A stretch of DNA of 64,000 nucleotides from Anolis sagrei (lineage: Eukaryota; Chordata; Lepidosauria; Squamata; Anolidae): the NCBI RefSeq assembly GCF_037176765.1, contig NC_090023.1, forward strand, positions 171,289,006-171,353,005, in the 5' to 3' direction. A program made the translations under genes and the position numbers. Shown here piece after piece: positions 42,015-53,094 of the stretch; position 1 is the stretch's first letter; each line of letters opens with the position of its first letter. Below the pieces are notes generated by a model that saw nothing but the letters and a program-made list of their open reading frames with translations, ran no database searches and was not told where the DNA came from.

Positions 42015-43646
42015 CTAGCTGTGCCCTGCCACGCGTTGCTGTGGCCTATAGTAAAACGTATCAAAGTTGAGGTAGATATCTGGACTATTATGAAAGAGAG
42101 GTCCCTACCTATTCCTTCCCCCTTTTCCTCCCCCTTTCTCTCCTTTCTTCCTTCTCTACCTCTTTCTTTCTTTCCTCCTTTCACTACTTGGTTTCATCCT
42201 TCTTTCTTTCCTTCATTCCCTCCCCCTTTCTTCCTTTGCCTTTCTTCCCTCCCTGTTTGCTTCCTTCTTTCACTTTTTATTTCCTTTTATTTCACCACCA
42301 TCATAACAATAACAATTTTTTTAGTTTTGTTTTGCCGTTTTGTGAGTGTGTTGTTGTGTTGTTTTTCATTTTGAGTAGATATGTTTGTACCTTGTGGGTT
42401 GTGTTATGGGCATGGGAATTTTGGTTAAGTTTCGTTGGGGGGGTTGAGTTTTGTTGTTTTGCCGTTTTCTGAGTGTGTTGTTGTGTTGTTTTTCATTTTG
42501 AGTAGATATGTTTGTACCTTGTGGGTTTTGTTATGGGCATGGGAATTTTGGTTAAGTTTCGTTGGGGGGGGGGGTTGAGTTTTGTTGTTTTGCCGTTTTG
42601 TGAGTGTGTTGTTGTGTTGTTTTTCATTTTGAGTAGATATGTTTGTACCTTGTGGGTTGTGCTATGGGCATGAGAATTTTGGTTAAGTTTCATTGGGGTT
42701 TTTTGAGTTTTGTTGTTTTGCCGTTTTGTGAGTGTGTTGTTGTGTTGTTTTTCATTTTGAGTAGATATGTTTGTACCTTGTGGGTTTTGTTATGGGCATG
42801 GGAATTTTGGTTAAGTTTCGTTGGGGGGGTTGAGTTTTGTTGTTTTGCCGTTTTGTGAGTGTGTTGTTGTGTTGTTTTTCATTTTGAGTAGATATGTTTG
42901 TACCTTGTGGGTTGTGTTATGGGCATGAGAATTTTAAGTTTCATTGGGGTTTTTTGAGTTTTGTTGTTTTGCTGTTTTGTGAGTGTGTTGTTGTGTTGTT
43001 TTTCATTTTGAGTAGATATGTTTGTACCTTGTGAGTTTTGTTATGGGCATGGGAATTTTGGTTAAGTTTCGAGGGGGGTGGTTGAGTTTTGTTGTTTTGC
43101 CGTTTTGTGAGTGTGTTGTTGTGTTGTTTTTCATTTTGAGTAGATATGTTTGTACCTTGTGGGTTGTGTTATGGGCATGAGAATTTTGGTTAAGTTTCAT
43201 TGGGGTTTTTGAGTTTTGTTGTTTTGCTGTTTTGTGAGTGTGTTGTTGTGTTGTTTTTCATTTTGAGTAGATATGTTTGTACCTTGTGGGTTTTGTTATG
43301 GGCATGGGAATTTTGGTTAAGTTTCATTGGGGGGGGGGGTTGAGTTTTGTTGTTTTGCCGTTTTGTAAGTGTGTTGTTGTGTTGTTTTTCATTTTGATTA
43401 GATATGTTTGTACCTTGTGGGTTGTGTTATGGGCATGGGAATTTTGGTTAAGTTTCGTTGGGGTTTTTTTAGTTTTGTTGTTTTGCCATTTTGTGAGTGT
43501 GTTGTTGTGTTGTTTTTCATTTTGAGTAGATATGTTTGTACCTTGTGGGTTGTGTTATGGGCATAGGAATTTTGGTTAAGTTTCGTTGGGGGGCTGTGGA
43601 GTTTTGCTGTCCCGTTGAACCAACCTAACAGATTTATATATATAGA
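42015..43646 (-). mobile_element. Helitron with internal minisatellite
   Basis: Starts CTAGCTGTGCCCTGCCACGC right after the previous Helitron and ends ATATATAGA before T. The left part is pyrimidine-rich (42110-42280); the rest is a tandem array (separate entry). The body differs from the other Helitrons apart from the ends. No Rep/helicase coding sequence. Confidence 0.78.
42309..43620. repeat. Minisatellite, about ten units of ~127 bp
   Basis: Each unit has GTTTTGTTGTTTTGCCGTTT, GAGTGTGTTGTTGTGTTGTT, TCATTTTGAGTAGATATGTT, TGTACCTTGTGGGTT and ATGGGCATGGGAATTTTGGT. Unit starts are near 42322, 42447, 42577, 42707, 42833, 42957, 43085, 43210, 43343 and 43470. From unit 2 to 8, units alternate between two types, giving a dimer of about 255 bp. 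Confidence 0.92.
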
Positions 43647-44273
43647 TGATATAAATAATATATCATAACTTTCATAGAAGCGAAATGTATTTTAACTTTT
43701 ATTATAAAGGTTGTTTCTGAGGAAATTGGCAGGCTAATGCTAAAACTTCCCTTTCTGACAAGAGGAAAGGAACCTACTTTGCATTGTTCTGAGTCTCTGC
43801 CTTTAAATGAGGTGACTGTGAAGAGTCTCAATGCAAATATTAAAAAAAACACTTAAAATATTACAAAGAGAAAGATCAAAAGCATTTGGAAATAATATGT
43901 GCCCAGGGAATAGGATTTTCCAGAAATGATCAACACAGTAGAAACTTATGTAATAGGCATCATACAATAGAAATCACCTTTTTCTTTATTTGGCAGGCAC
44001 AAACCATTTCCAGTTTGATTTTAATTTAACCAAATCCACTCTGTTGGGGTGTGTAGTGTGTTATGGGGTTTTACAGGAAGTCCCTTATTTTCTTGGTCTG
44101 CTCTCTGACGAAAATGTAGCAAAAATAATCAACTTGCTAGATGGATAGGGATAAGGCAAAGTTTCTGCCACGTCTAGCCAAAAATAATTTGCTGCTGGAT
44201 GCAAATGACAAAATGTCACCACTCCCAATGTCATTCCATCATATTTGAGGAAATACTTAAATTTGGGGGTTCT
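43647..44273. other. TACR2 intron 1, unassigned
   Basis: No recognised repeat or gene. Confidence 0.5.
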
Positions 44274-44283
44274 AAGCCAAGAG

Positions 44284-45482
44284 TTGCCAGATGTTCAAGC
44301 TGGGTTTAGAAAAGGCAAAGGAACGAGAGACCAGATTGCCAATATCCGCTGGATAATGGAGAAAGGCAGGGAGTTTCAGAAAAACATCTATTTCTGCTTC
44401 ATTGACTATTCTAAAGCCTTTGACTGTGTGGATCATAATAAATTGTGGCAAGTTCTTGGTGGGATGGGCATCCCAAGCCACCTTGTCTCTCTCCTGAGGA
44501 ATCTGTACAAGGACCAAGAAGCAACAGTCAGAACTGACCACGGAACAACAGACTGGTTCAAGATTGGGAAAGGCGTACGGCAAGGCTGCATCCTCTCACC
44601 CAACCTTTTTAACTTGTATGCAGAACACATCATGCAATGTGCGGGGCTTGATGAATGCAACGCTGGGGTGAAAATTGCTGGAAGAAACATTAACAACCTC
44701 AGATATGCAGATGACACCACTCTGATGGCCGGAAGCGAGGAGGAGCTGAGGAGCCTTCTAATCAAGGTGAAAGAAGAAAGCGCAAAAGCCGGGTTGCAGC
44801 TAAACATAAAAAAAACCAAGATTATGGCAACAAGAATGATTGACAACTGGGAAATAGAGGGAGAAAATGTGGAGGCCGTGACACACTTTGTATTTCTAGG
44901 TGCAAAGATTGCTGCAGATGCAGACTGTAGCCAGGAAATCAGAAGACGCTTACTTCTTGGGAGGAGAGCAATGTCCAGTCTTGATAAAATAGTAAAGAGT
45001 AGAGACATCAGACTGGCAACAAAGATCCGCCTAGTCAAAGCCATGGTATTCCCTGTAGTAACCTACGGATGTGAGAGCTGGACCTTAGGGAAGGCTGAGC
45101 GAAGGAAGATAGATGCTTTTGAACTGTGGTGCTGGAGGAAAGTGCTGAGAGTGCCTTGGACTGCGAGAAGATCCAACCAGTCCATCCTCCAGGAAATAAA
45201 GCCCGACTGCTCATTGGAGGGAAGGATACTAGAGACAAAGCTGAAGTACTTTGGCCACATCATGAGGAGACAGGAAAGCCTAGAGAAGACAATTATGCTG
45301 GGGAAAGTGGAAGGCAAAAGGAAGAGGGGCCGACCAAGGGCAAGATGGATGGATGGCATCCTTGAGGTGACTGGACTGACCTTGAAGGAGCTGGGGGTGG
45401 TGACGGCCGACCAGGAGCTCTGGCGTGGGCTGGTCCATGAGGTCACGAAGAGTCGGAGACGACTGAACGAATGAACAACAAC
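44284..45482 (+). mobile_element. BovB LINE, 5' truncated, open RT frame
   Basis: Reverse transcriptase of the RTE/BovB type in one uninterrupted frame to the stop at 45472-45474: DVQAGFRKGKGTRDQIANIR, FCFIDYSKAFDCVDHNKLWQ, GVRQGCILSPNLFNLYAEHI, NNLRYADDTTLMAGSEEELR with catalytic YADD, MVFPVVTYGCESWTLGKAER, and LKYFGHIMRRQESLEKTIML. Duplication AAGCCAAGAG at 44274-44283 and 45483-45492 marks the insertion; the frame upstream of 44284 is flanking DNA. The endonuclease half is missing, so this copy cannot move by itself, but it is young. Confidence 0.94.
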
Positions 45483-45852
45483 AAGCCAAGAGGCGAGCTA
45501 TATCTTTCTGGTTTCCAACAAAGAGGAATATTTGGAGGATTCAGAAAAGATTATGTTCCTATTGCTCCCATCTTTGAGTATTAATGGTAGGGAATGGCTT
45601 GTTTTCTGTGCCATGAAGAAAGTTCTCTTGTTCTTTTACAGGACTTTAATGTTTTCTATCTTTAGCCTTCTGCATCTACATAGTTGTTTATTCAACTCCT
45701 AAGCTCTCTGTCAGATGGTGTTCACATGATGGGGACATAAAAAGAGAACTGCTGGATTAAGCCAAAAGCCTATAGTCCAACCCCTGCTTCTCAGAGGATT
45801 GCTGTACCTTATTAAACACAAACTTTAGAAGTATTAGTAACTCAGCACTAGT
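45483..45852. other. TACR2 intron 1, unassigned
   Basis: Nothing recognised between BovB and the L2 copy. Confidence 0.45.
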
Positions 45853-45929
45853 TATGTCAGCTCCACTGGCTGCTGGTCCGGTTCCGAGCACAATTCAAAG
45901 TGATGGTCTTGACCTATAAAGCCCTATTT

Positions 45930-46065
45930 CAGTGGTTCTCAACCTGGGGTCCCCGGATGTTTTTGGCCTACAACTCCCAGAAATCCCAGCCAGATTACCA
46001 GCTGTTAGGATTTCTGGGAGTTGAAGGCCAAAAACATCTGGGGAACCCAAGGTTGAGAACCACTG
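45930..46065. mobile_element. hAT MITE (CAGTGGTTCTCAACC type)
   Basis: 136 bp with inverted ends CAGTGGTTCTCAACCTGGG and CCCAAGGTTGAGAACCACTG. The 8-bp flanks CCCTATTT and CCCTATGG agree in six positions. The interior folds back (ACTCCCAGAAATCC / GGATTTCTGGGAGT). Confidence 0.8.
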
Positions 46066-46591
46066 CCCTATGGGGTTCCGGCCCAGCATACCTGTCCGAA
46101 CGTATCTCCCTCTACATCTCATCTCGGCGTTTAAGATCCTCTGGGGAGGCCCTGCTCTTGGCCCTGTCTCTGTCACAAACACGCTTGGCGGGAACAAGGG
46201 ACAGGGACTTCTTAGTGGTGGCACCCCACCTGTGGAATTTGCTCCCCGGTGAAATTACATTATCCACATCTCTCCTTTCCTTCAGAAAGAAGTTGAAAAC
46301 ATGGTTGTGGGACGAGGCTTTTGGATAACACACTGACAATGACAATGGTAATGAAGACAATTTCGCTATGGAAATGGACTAGGCACAAGCTTCTGATAGA
46401 GTCTCTGGTCACAGAATTCAGCTTAGACTACGCCACCAGGCTGTAATGTTTTAAACACTTTTTAAATGAATGGATTAAATGTTTTATTTATATGTAATTA
46501 TTGTGTTTTATTATGTGTATATAGGGGCATCAATAATAAAACACAATAATTACATAATAATTAATTTATTATGTGTATATAGGGGCATCAA

Positions 46592-46926
46592 GGAGCCCCC
46601 GGTGGCGCAGTGGGTTAAAGCACTGAGCTGCTGAGCTTGTTGATCGAAAGGTTGCAGGTTCGATTCTGGGGAGCGGCGTGAGCTTCCGCTGTCAGCCCTA
46701 GCTTCTGCCAACCTAGCAGTTCGAAAACATGCAAATGTGAGTAGATCAATAGGTACCGCTCCGGCGGGAAGGTAACGGCGCTCCATGCAGTCATGCCGGT
46801 CACATGACCTTGGAGGTGTCTACAGACAACGCTGGCTCTTCGGCTTAGAAATGGAGATGAGCACCACACCCCAGAGTCAGACATGACTGGACTTAATGTC
46901 AGGGGACTACCTTTACCTTTACCTTT
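46592..46926 (+). mobile_element. Sauria-type SINE, full length, young
   Basis: Head GGAGCCCCCGGTGGCGCAGT, box B GGTTCGATTC, body GTAGATCAATAGGTACCGCT, end TTAATGTCAGGGGACTACCT and TTACCTTTACCTTT. The 11-bp duplication AGGGGCATCAA lies on both sides (46581-46591 and 46927-46937). Confidence 0.92.
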
Positions 46927-47036
46927 AGGGGCATCAAATTGCTGCCAGTGGGGGTTGAGAAGGGCGGGGTATACATATTTGAATAAATAAATAAATAGGT
47001 TGCTGTCCTGTATCAAATCATTCAGTGCTAAATCAT

Positions 47037-47090
47037 AATTAGTAACACAGATGAATCTGGATCACTAGCCAATTCATCTGTGTTACTAAT
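47037..47090. repeat. Perfect 19-bp inverted repeat
   Basis: ATTAGTAACACAGATGAAT and ATTCATCTGTGTTACTAAT are separated by about 16 bp. Origin unknown. The surrounding 46991-47435 is otherwise unassigned. Confidence 0.75.
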
Positions 47091-47448
47091 ACTTGAGTAG
47101 GTTTTAGTCCTTTGTTTCAGCAGACTAATATTCCAATGGTATTAAATCATGGTATCTCACTGCAACTCTGAACCATAGTAAGAATAAGATTTACATTTAC
47201 TTTTCGTGTACAAGTTGACTTCTTTTATAAATAGAGAAGACGTTTGGGGGCCAAAATGATAGATTTTGATATGCATGGAGAGGGAAAAGTGACAGCATGA
47301 ACTTTGACTGCCTCTGCCACCACTTTCCTACCCAGGCATTCAAAATGTCATTTGTCACTTTATTTGATACAAGTTAAGGTACAATATTGACTCTTATCAG
47401 AAAAGGAACTATCCCCCTCTCTATAATGAAAGGCTAGTGCTAAGCCTG

Positions 47449-47917
47449 GCAACAAAGATCTGCATAGTTAAAGCAATGGTATTCCCCATAGTCACCTATG
47501 GATGTGAGAGCTGGACCATAGGGAAGGCTGAGCAAAGGAAGATAGATGCTTTTGAACTGTGGTGCTGGAGGAAAGTGCTGAGAGTGCCTTGGACTGCAAG
47601 AAGATTCAACCAGTCCCTACTTCAGGAAATAAAGCCCGACTGCTCATTGGAGGGAAGGATAGTAGAGGCAAAGATGAAGTACTTTGACCACATCATGAGA
47701 AGACAGGAAAGCTTAGAGAAGACAATTATGCTGGGGAAAATGGAAGGAAAAAGGAAGAGGGGCCGACCAAGGGCAAGATGGATGGATGGCATCCTTGCAG
47801 TGACTGGATTGACCTTGAAGGAGCTGGGGGTGGTGACGGCCGACAGGGAGCTCTGGTGTGGGCTGGTCCATGAGGTCACGAAGAGTCGGAAACAACTGAA
47901 TGAATGAACAACAACAA
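47449..47917 (+). mobile_element. BovB LINE 3' end with 13-bp duplication
   Basis: Codes AMVFPIVTYGCESWTIGKAE, DAFELWCWRKVLRVPWTARR and onward to the BovB stop, in one open frame. AGTGCTAAGCCTG lies at 47436-47448 and 47918-47930. Confidence 0.93.
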
Positions 47918-47930
47918 AGTGCTAAGCCTG

Positions 47931-48612
47931 TCCTTGGAGAACCTAAAAGAAGAACCAAGACTTATGTTCTCTCTTAGTGCTCCTTTGAGAGGAAGTGCCA
48001 AAGAGCTACTACTGCTTCTGCCATTTTATCATCAAGGCATTCAAAAGGGCTACAAGTGACAAAGAAGGTTGGTCCTTTTTTAAAAAGGCACTCCCAGGAT
48101 AGACAAAGCTCTCACCTTTCACCACTCTACTCAAGAGAAGGTGACAGGTCATTTTTTTGATGAGAGTAAAGTACAAGCCGGGGATAAACTGACCCAATTT
48201 TTTGGGTCTGAATAGATATAGTATTTGATATGTTGAAACAGATACTAAGCATGTTGCAGCAGAGAAGATGAGAATCTAGGACTAATCTAGCTGGAGGGAA
48301 TTTCCCCATCCTGGCCATGAAAGGCTTTACTCTCTAATGTGGGAAAAATCCTTTGCTTACTTTCCTGGTTGAAGAGGCAGAGTTAAGGTTGAAGGGTTAG
48401 AGATAACGGTGAAATCCTCATCATGACATTTCTTTTCACCTTGACTTTCCTAGCCAGAAAAAGAATGAAAGATGGGGAGCAAACTGACTCAACGACATGA
48501 TTTGAGATTTACTTTTTGAGATACACAAATTGTCAAATTTACCCCAGTGACACCCAAATCTATTATACCTCTCCACCGAAAGCCAAGGATGCCTCCCTGC
48601 ACCTAAATTGGT
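47931..48612. other. TACR2 intron 1, unassigned
   Basis: About 680 bp with no recognised gene or repeat. Confidence 0.5.
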
Positions 48613-48915
48613 GTCATAGAATCATAGAATCAAAGAGTTGGAAGAGACCTCATGGGCCATCCAGTCCAATGACATGCGAGTGTGGAGAAGAGCAAACCAC
48701 TGACCACCTGCTGCAATGCAACCTGAGACCTGCCACATGCACCATGGAGGACCTTCTTGCAGCAACACCAGAAGCACTCCAAGTGGCCAGCTACTGGTCA
48801 AAGGACATTTAATCAACTACCAAATTCACAAATTTTGTATTTTGTCTGTTTGTTTGCTTTGTTCTGTTAGAAATGTAATATAATTGACTGGTTGCCCTGA
48901 CACGACAAATAAAAT
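48613..48915 (+). mobile_element. CR1 end (- strand) joined to Vingi/I-like LINE end
   Basis: 48613-48669 is a reversed CR1 terminus (ATAGAATCATAGAATCAAAG). From 48670 the LINE end reads TCECGEEQTTDHLLQCNLRP-like, ATPEALQVASYWSKDI, stop, then GGTTGCCCTGACACGACAAA and TAAAATAATA. Confidence 0.85.
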
Positions 48916-49850
48916 AATACCATTATATACTATACATAGTGCTGTAACTTTGGTGTAATATGGCCAGACCACACAAAAACCCATTTACTGGTAAGCAGCT
49001 GCTGGAATCAACAGGAGTCTGTTGCCCTGTTGAATAGAAATTGCTTATCCAACGAACATAGAAATGTCTGCCTGATATTCCCACTCCTTCCCTACATGAT
49101 TTCTGGCATGACAGGCAAAAAGGAGTCCTGTGTCAAATCCCCACATGCCTGAGTTTGCCTGTGCAAGAAGTGGTGGGAATGTCAGGCATCTGCTTGTGAA
49201 CTGCCAGGGGAACAGACCCGTGTGGATCCCAGTGTTTGCTTACAGTAAGTACTTCATCACATGCGAAAATTCTGCCCCAGTTGAGCCATGGAGCCCCACA
49301 CTGTCCATCACAGAACATAGCCTCACTTCTGGTGGGGCTCCAGGGCTCAACTGGCAGCATCCTAGGATGCTATGATGCCTACATGGGAACCTCCCCGTGC
49401 TCCATTTGGAACAATGGGACTACTGTGGGGGGAAGCTGTGTGACGATGCTTCTCCACATGTAACGTCAGCTGCCTGTGAGGTGGGTGCGGGCCGGCGGGA
49501 TTGCTTCACTGTGCCCCAATTTGCCATGGAGCCTGGTGAAGCGATCTGGAGAACCTCATCAATGTGATAAGGTCCTAAGTGGGATTTGAGGAATTTCACA
49601 GTGCTTATGGAGCCCCACCAGAAGGAATTTCACAGGGGTCCCATTCTTGTTATGTGCCTCCAATTGGTTTCCAGCTTATGGAGGCACTATCAAAGTTTAC
49701 CTGCCAAGTTTTTTAAGAAGCATCCCCATCCCCTTATATCTCTACCATGTAATGATATCTCAAGATGGAAAAATGAGATAAGAGGAACAAAGTCATATTT
49801 TCTGTAGTATTTGGGTAATTCTTCACAGTGTCCTGAAAACTTCTATAGCT
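48916..49850. other. TACR2 intron 1, unassigned
   Basis: Over 900 bp without a feature I can name. Open frames of about 80 codons here show no family resemblance and run on both strands. Confidence 0.5.
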
Positions 49851-49854
49851 GTCA

Positions 49855-50425
49855 TGTATCATGTTCTGTAGTTGATGGTGGTTGGTGGTGGTAGGCCTAG
49901 CAGTTGGTGATGGAAGGATTAATGTAAGTCTTAGTTCTAAAGGGTTGAGTAATCTATAAGTAAGAATTCATGGGTGAATGCAGTTAAGGGTGGAGGTATG
50001 CAAGAGATGGATTGCAGCTGGGTGTTTCTGGATATAAGGAGCTAGCCTTGGGACTGATTTTCAGGAGAAAAGTATTGTTTTATTTTGGTGGTAGATGCTG
50101 CTGGTTTTTCCCCAGGTTTGTGGATTTTCGGTATCCTGACCTGTCTCCTGTACTCTTGGAACCTTGACTCTTTGGACTACGGTATAGATTCTTGATCCCT
50201 GGACTTTGCTCATTGAACTCTCAGCATTTGACCACTGCACTGGACCCTTTGACTACGGTGTAGCTTTTGCTATTGATTTTTGTTTATTCTGTGGCTGAGT
50301 ACTATCTTTATGTTTTATATTTTGGACTATTAAAACAGCCAGATAGTAAGTGCTGTTTTAATTAAATTGTTTAACACAAACTGCATTTTTCTTTGGTTCA
50401 TCTCTGCCTCTGTAAAGGCAGAGCC
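49855..50425 (+). repeat. LTR-like sequence, fossil
   Basis: A stretch with TTTTGGACTATTAAAACAGC and a region ending CAGAGCCCTGGCA looks like an LTR end with polyA signal. No clear target duplication found. Confidence 0.3.
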
Positions 50426-50530
50426 CTGGCAATGTGCCAATAACCCTATTTTTGATAAGGATAAAATTGAACAAATATGCAAAATAATCTGATGTATATA
50501 TCATAGTTGAAGATTGAGAGTACACTTTGT

Positions 50531-50881
50531 GTGACGGCGCAAGTGGCGCCACCTATGTGTAGAACTGTTAGTTGCAAGATTTAAACTTTTGTATCATGCT
50601 TAATCCTGCCTTTTTACCCTGCTTACGTATAGTTGGATGGATTGGTTACTTATAGCTGTCAATCAGTATTGTTTGGCTCCACCTCTTCCTGGAGGAGGGA
50701 AGTGCTTCCCTTTTCATTCTGCCATCAGAGTTTCTATCAGATGGATGTGAGTAAGAGACTTGGCTCTAAAAGCCCCTGCTTAAATTACCTCTCAGCACCA
50801 GTTCTGAGCTTTTTACCCTTGAGACTTATGCTTCATGTTCAGACCAACCTGAACGACGTTGGAAGTCTCAAGTGCCTTCAA

Positions 50882-50922
<41 letters not shown>

Positions 50923-51602
50923 CTTTATTTGTACCCCACTAGCATCTCCCGAACGACTCGGTGCGGCTTACACAGGCCAAGGCCTCAATAAAAACATAAC
51001 ATAACAATACACAACTTAAATCAAATCAAAACCATTAAAGCAATATCAAACAACAGAACAATAAAACAATGTACCAAAACACAATAAAACTAGGGCCGGG
51101 CCAAATGTAATAGGTACAGGTTAAAAGTGCTGATGTGACAGGTGGTATATCAGATTTTAGGGTAAGTGCAGTGTGCAGGCAATCTTAAGCTCTAATAAAG
51201 TGCTTCTGGGACATGTTACTGGAGTTTTCCTATTCTGGAAAGGCACAAACCGGTTCTTTTGGCACCAGAGGAAGATCCTGAGTCTTCAAACATAGGCCAT
51301 TTGAACTGGGGTTGTGGTTTGCTCCAGCATTCACAAGCATTGAGGAAAGAGGAAACAGGAAAAGCTTCTCAGCTACAAACTCCTTGGACTTCAGAGATTG
51401 TAAAGTATATTTCCTTTATCCCTGTTGAAACATCAAGCTTATACCTGAGAAAGATAACTCATTGTGAACAATAAATACCATTTCGAGTTATCTGTTGTGT
51501 TTTGGTCTTTGGGAGTTCCAGTTTCCTATAGGAGGGCAAGAAAGATGCCACGTCCATGCCTTTCTCATTAAGAGTTATAAGCCCCAGGCGCGACGGCACA
51601 CC
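50531..51602 (+). repeat. LTR-like sequence with an insert, fossil
   Basis: Begins TGTGTGACGGCGC and ends CGCGACGGCACA, with AACAATAAATACC as a polyA signal region. An ATT run and L2-like tail (50884-51120, reversed) interrupt it. Lies 300 bp from TACR2 exon 1. Tentative. Confidence 0.38.
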
Positions 51603-51918
51603 TTGGATAAAATTAAGCACTTCACTGTGAAAAGCTATGCATATCTACTCATAATAAAGTCCTATTAATTTCAATAGGTACAAAACTCTCCTAATACACT
51701 GAACCTATTGAGTTCACATTGTGAGTGCACACATCCAAGTTAACACTATTAGTGTTCACATACTAAGGTAAATATCTACTTGAAACAATTTACATGTGTA
51801 AATCTGCATTTCTAAATAGGATACTCTGTTCGTTTTCTGTAGTAACACTGAAAAGAAAAGAATATAGACAGGAACATTTGGGTCTGAAAGCAAAATTCTT
51901 CATCAAAGAATGTCTTAC

Positions 51919-52310
51919 CTTTCCACCGCAACAGCAGTCATAGAGTAAATGCTCACAAACACGGCAGTAATAGGAACAAAGTTAATAAATTGACAGAATC
52001 CTTTGCCAAAATACCAGACATTGTGGCTAGCATAAATAAAATTGAAAACGGTGTTCAAAGCTGTCATGAGTAGGTCGGAGAGAGCCAAATTAACAATGAA
52101 ATAATTGGTAACGGTCCTCATCCGTCGATGAGACAGGATAATCCAAATGACGGTGCCATTGCCCACAACTGAAACAATCACCATGGATAAATAGGTGATG
52201 GCCCAAATTGCTATTTGCCAGCCAGGCTGGGAAAATGCCGTCGTTTTTGTCTGGTTGGCATAATCTGCAAAGATGTCATTGCTAATGTTAGAAGCAGAAG
52301 ATGTCTTCAT
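51919..52310 (-). CDS. TACR2: Tachykinin receptor 2, exon 1 (N-terminus to TM3)
   Basis: G protein-coupled receptor for tachykinins (neurokinin A preferring in mammals), in the plasma membrane, coupling to Gq. The first ATG in frame is at 52310-52308; the frame is open four codons further but only from TTG. Protein: N-glycosylation sites N8-I-S and N19-Q-T, then [20 protein letters not shown] (TM1), [35 protein letters not shown] (TM2 with Asp2.50), [20 protein letters not shown] (ECL1 Cys, TM3) and YSMTAVAVE, ending AG|GTAAGA. The TAFSxPxWQ segment and ASHNVWYFG match TACR2 of other vertebrates. The five exons add up to 377 residues. Confidence 0.97.
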
Positions 52311-53094
52311 ATCTTTCTTCAACTCTGTGCTGCAAACAAGATGTCCCGTTTTTCCGCAGTCCTGGTGTGAAAAGATATGTTCAGTCTAGAAATGTGCCTT
52401 CAGCATTGATCTTGAGATGTTAAAGGTAACTCCCGAGAAGTGCTTGATAGTCTCATATCCACCACAAATCCATTTGGAATAAATCATTGCATAAAATATA
52501 AAAAGTGTACGATGGTGCTAAGAAATATCTAATCTTCTTCAAACTGAAGTGTCAGATTATTCTAACTGCTGTAAAAATCCTCCACTGATTTTTGTTTAAA
52601 CCGAAGGGTTCCTAGTCATTGGAGCATGGAGTTGCTGTCCTTTAGTTCTCTCTTTCTGGAAACACTAAGGAAGCAGCCAAACAGGAAAAAAAATATGCAG
52701 CGGCTTAATGAGAATTTGAAAGGAGGAGGTGGAGAGACAATAATGTTAATAAAAAAAGAGCCAAGTACGCATCAAATCAGATTTCATGAAACTGGTGTTT
52801 CATTTCTCCATGAGCTTTTGCCATCATCTCTGCTGCTTTTACGTTTAAAGCGAACAGCATCACAGATGTTACCCTATTAGGACCAAGACCTTTATTCTTT
52901 GTATTTTCTCATCTCATATTGACTTTAATTGGAGTTTCTGGGATAAGAACTTGGCCTTTACAATGCCATAAATTTCACAATGAAGAATTGAGAAAACAGG
53001 TCCAAAATAACCCTCTGGGAGAGAACAAAATCATTTATGAGCCATTCTATCATGAATTTGAAAGTCTGTGGCCCCACAAAACTTCACTTCATTT
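52311..53094 (-). promoter_or_regulatory. TACR2 upstream region, no repeat
   Basis: About 780 bp before the start codon with no recognised element and no CpG island. TTGTTTGCAG at 52341-52332 (reading on the - strand) resembles a splice acceptor, so a 5' untranslated exon further out is possible. No TATA box could be fixed. Confidence 0.45.

Larger units (their letters stand above)
45853..46990 (+). mobile_element. L2 LINE 3' end with two inserts
   Basis: Coding end ISLYISSRRLRSSGEALLLA, RLAGTRDRDFLVVAPHLWNL, LKTWLWDEAFG and stop, then a tail that ends GAGAAGGGCGGGGTATACAT and AATAAATAAATAAAT. Split by a hAT MITE (45930-46065) in the coding part and by a Sauria SINE (46592-46926) in the tail. 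A local rearrangement repeats TGTGTATATAGGGGCATCAA in the tail. Confidence 0.85.

Noticed and set aside
42309-43620. CRISPR-like array
   Set aside because: The units are 127 bp, directly adjacent and without unique spacers; this is a minisatellite in a vertebrate intron.
48916-49850. Open frames of about 75-98 codons on both strands
   Set aside because: No conserved motif, no codon pattern, and overlapping frames on both strands; length is within chance for this sequence.
51919-52310. TACR1 or TACR3 instead of TACR2
   Set aside because: The N-terminal TAFSxPxWQ segment, the position of the glycosylation sites and the neighbouring genes fit TACR2.
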